Positions 15,577 to 15,850 of a stretch of 15,850 bases of DNA are shown piece by piece (position 1 is the first letter of the stretch; every line of letters starts with the position of its first letter). Location of the stretch: the NCBI GenBank assembly GCA_045594705.1, contig JAZNZB010000100.1:1-15850 (forward strand), written 5' to 3'. The notes under the pieces are model-generated. The model did not search any database. It was not told where the DNA came from and worked only from the letters and a program-made list of their open reading frames with translations. This DNA is from SVQP01 sp045594705 (GTDB lineage: Bacteria > Bacillota > Clostridia > Oscillospirales > CAG-272). A program made the translations under genes and the position numbers.

Positions 15577-15648
15577 TTGCTTGATACAAGCCTTTCTGAA
15601 ATTCAGAATTTCTTTGAGCGAAAATCCCCATGGGGTACAGATGCTCAA
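15577..15648 (-). promoter_or_regulatory. structured 5' leader of the miaB operon
   Basis: Four short inverted repeats lie between the predicted transcription start and the ATG. TTGAGC (15648-15643) pairs with GCTCAA (15619-15614) around a CCCCATGGGG palindrome (15626-15635). GAAATT-CTG-AATTTC (15612-15598) competes with TTCTGA-ATT-TCAGAA, which overlaps it and reaches the AAAGG ribosome binding site. GCTTG-TAT-CAAGC lies between AAAGG and the ATG. Folding of this last hairpin would shorten the spacing. The arms are clear; the function is inferred. Confidence 0.5.
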
Positions 15649-15654
15649 TATAAT

Positions 15655-15683
15655 ATTATATAATATTTATTATAATTTGTCAA
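15655..15683 (-). promoter_or_regulatory. predicted sigma-A promoter of the miaB operon (perfect consensus)
   Basis: TTGACA (15683-15678), exactly 17 bases of AT-rich spacer and TATAAT (15660-15655) on the minus strand match the consensus without a mismatch. The start of transcription would be near 15648, about 72 nt before the miaB ATG. No other convincing promoter is visible down to tldE, so this one may serve all eight genes. Confidence 0.85.
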
Positions 15684-15785
15684 GGATAAGGTGACGAAAA
15701 GCACGGGGCAAGCGTAAATTTTCAGCGGCTTCCCCTACGGACGCTCACACTGTGCTTCGCACGCGCTCGCGGTTCTGCTTTGTAT

Positions 15786-15848
15786 GTTCATTCTTTGCCG
15801 CGCGGCAAAGAACGAACCAAGAAAACGCGCCAAGGCGTTCCCCCTTGG
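15786..15848. repeat. intergenic palindromes at the right edge
   Basis: A perfect 22-base palindrome (15791-15812, centre CCGCGCGG) is extended by GTTC/GAAC arms to 15786-15817. Beside it, CCAAGG (15830-15835) and CCTTGG (15843-15848) form a second hairpin. On the minus strand the segment reads through GGGGGAACGCC and TTTTCTTGGTTCG, a wording I recall as frequent between genes in clostridial genomes (recollection only). From 15684 to 15785 I see no gene. A GTAGGGG start at 15738-15732 resembles the mutL repeat units. Short open frames cross the window edge on the minus strand, and I cannot exclude the tail of an upstream gene. Confidence 0.6.
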
Positions 15849-15850
15849 AT

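Noticed and set aside
15530..15631. Possible upstream open reading frame (33 codons) starting in CCCCATGGGG and overlapping the miaB start
   Set aside because: There is no Shine-Dalgarno sequence before its ATG, and the peptide (MGIFAQRNSEFQ start) has no recognisable feature.
15577..15648. TTG start giving miaB 24 extra residues
   Set aside because: The TTG coincides with the predicted transcription start, so no ribosome binding site would be available, and the extra residues do not resemble the MiaB family.
1..15850. Prophage, defence system, insertion sequence, rRNA or tRNA gene
   Set aside because: No transposase, integrase, nuclease-defence or phage gene is present among the frames, and I saw no tRNA cloverleaf or rRNA sequence. 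The coding content is housekeeping throughout.

Overview
All ten genes in this window lie on the minus strand, so they are transcribed from the right edge towards the left. Everything recognisable is housekeeping in type: tRNA charging and modification, mismatch repair, mRNA turnover and peptide quality control. The organism is probably a Firmicute of the class Clostridia. The reasons are AGGAGG-type ribosome binding sites, TTGACA-17-TATAAT promoters in AT-rich gaps between GC-richer genes, a membrane-anchored RNase Y, a YlbF-family protein, a single-chain (alpha2-type) glycyl-tRNA synthetase, and a miaB - ylbF/ymcA-like - mutS - mutL order that matches the Bacillus subtilis block apart from the missing cotE. 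I cannot place it at genus level.

Layout in the direction of transcription. (1) 15850-15649 is a gap with palindromic repeats, followed by a promoter that matches the sigma-A consensus exactly. (2) 15576-4348 is a probable operon: miaB, a YlbF-family gene, mutS, mutL, tgt, a HAD phosphatase gene, tldD and tldE. Most junctions are tight (TGATG, ATGA, or 12-59 bp). The one wide gap, between miaB and the YlbF-family gene, holds a folded repeat element. A terminator-like hairpin at 4289-4322 closes the unit. (3) 4252-2579 is rny with its own perfect-consensus promoter. (4) 2578-2216 is a gap of about 360 bp with a strong palindrome and the glyQS promoter. (5) 2215-1 is the glycyl-tRNA synthetase gene, joined by a TGATG overlap to a DUF554 membrane protein gene that runs off the left edge.

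Functionally, miaB and tgt modify anticodon-loop bases (positions 37 and 34). MutS and MutL form a MutH-independent mismatch repair pair, since MutL carries the endonuclease motif. TldD and TldE form a two-subunit zinc protease. RNase Y and the YlbF-family protein probably belong to the same mRNA-processing machinery, although they sit in separate transcription units here.

I do not see a new multi-gene system. The most interesting signals are non-coding or semi-coding. A family of short GTAGGG-type palindromic repeats has apparently inserted in frame into the disordered linker of mutL. A composite inverted repeat lies inside the operon between miaB and the YlbF-family gene. The miaB leader has a hairpin between its Shine-Dalgarno sequence and its start codon. 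The glyQS leader appears to lack a T-box.
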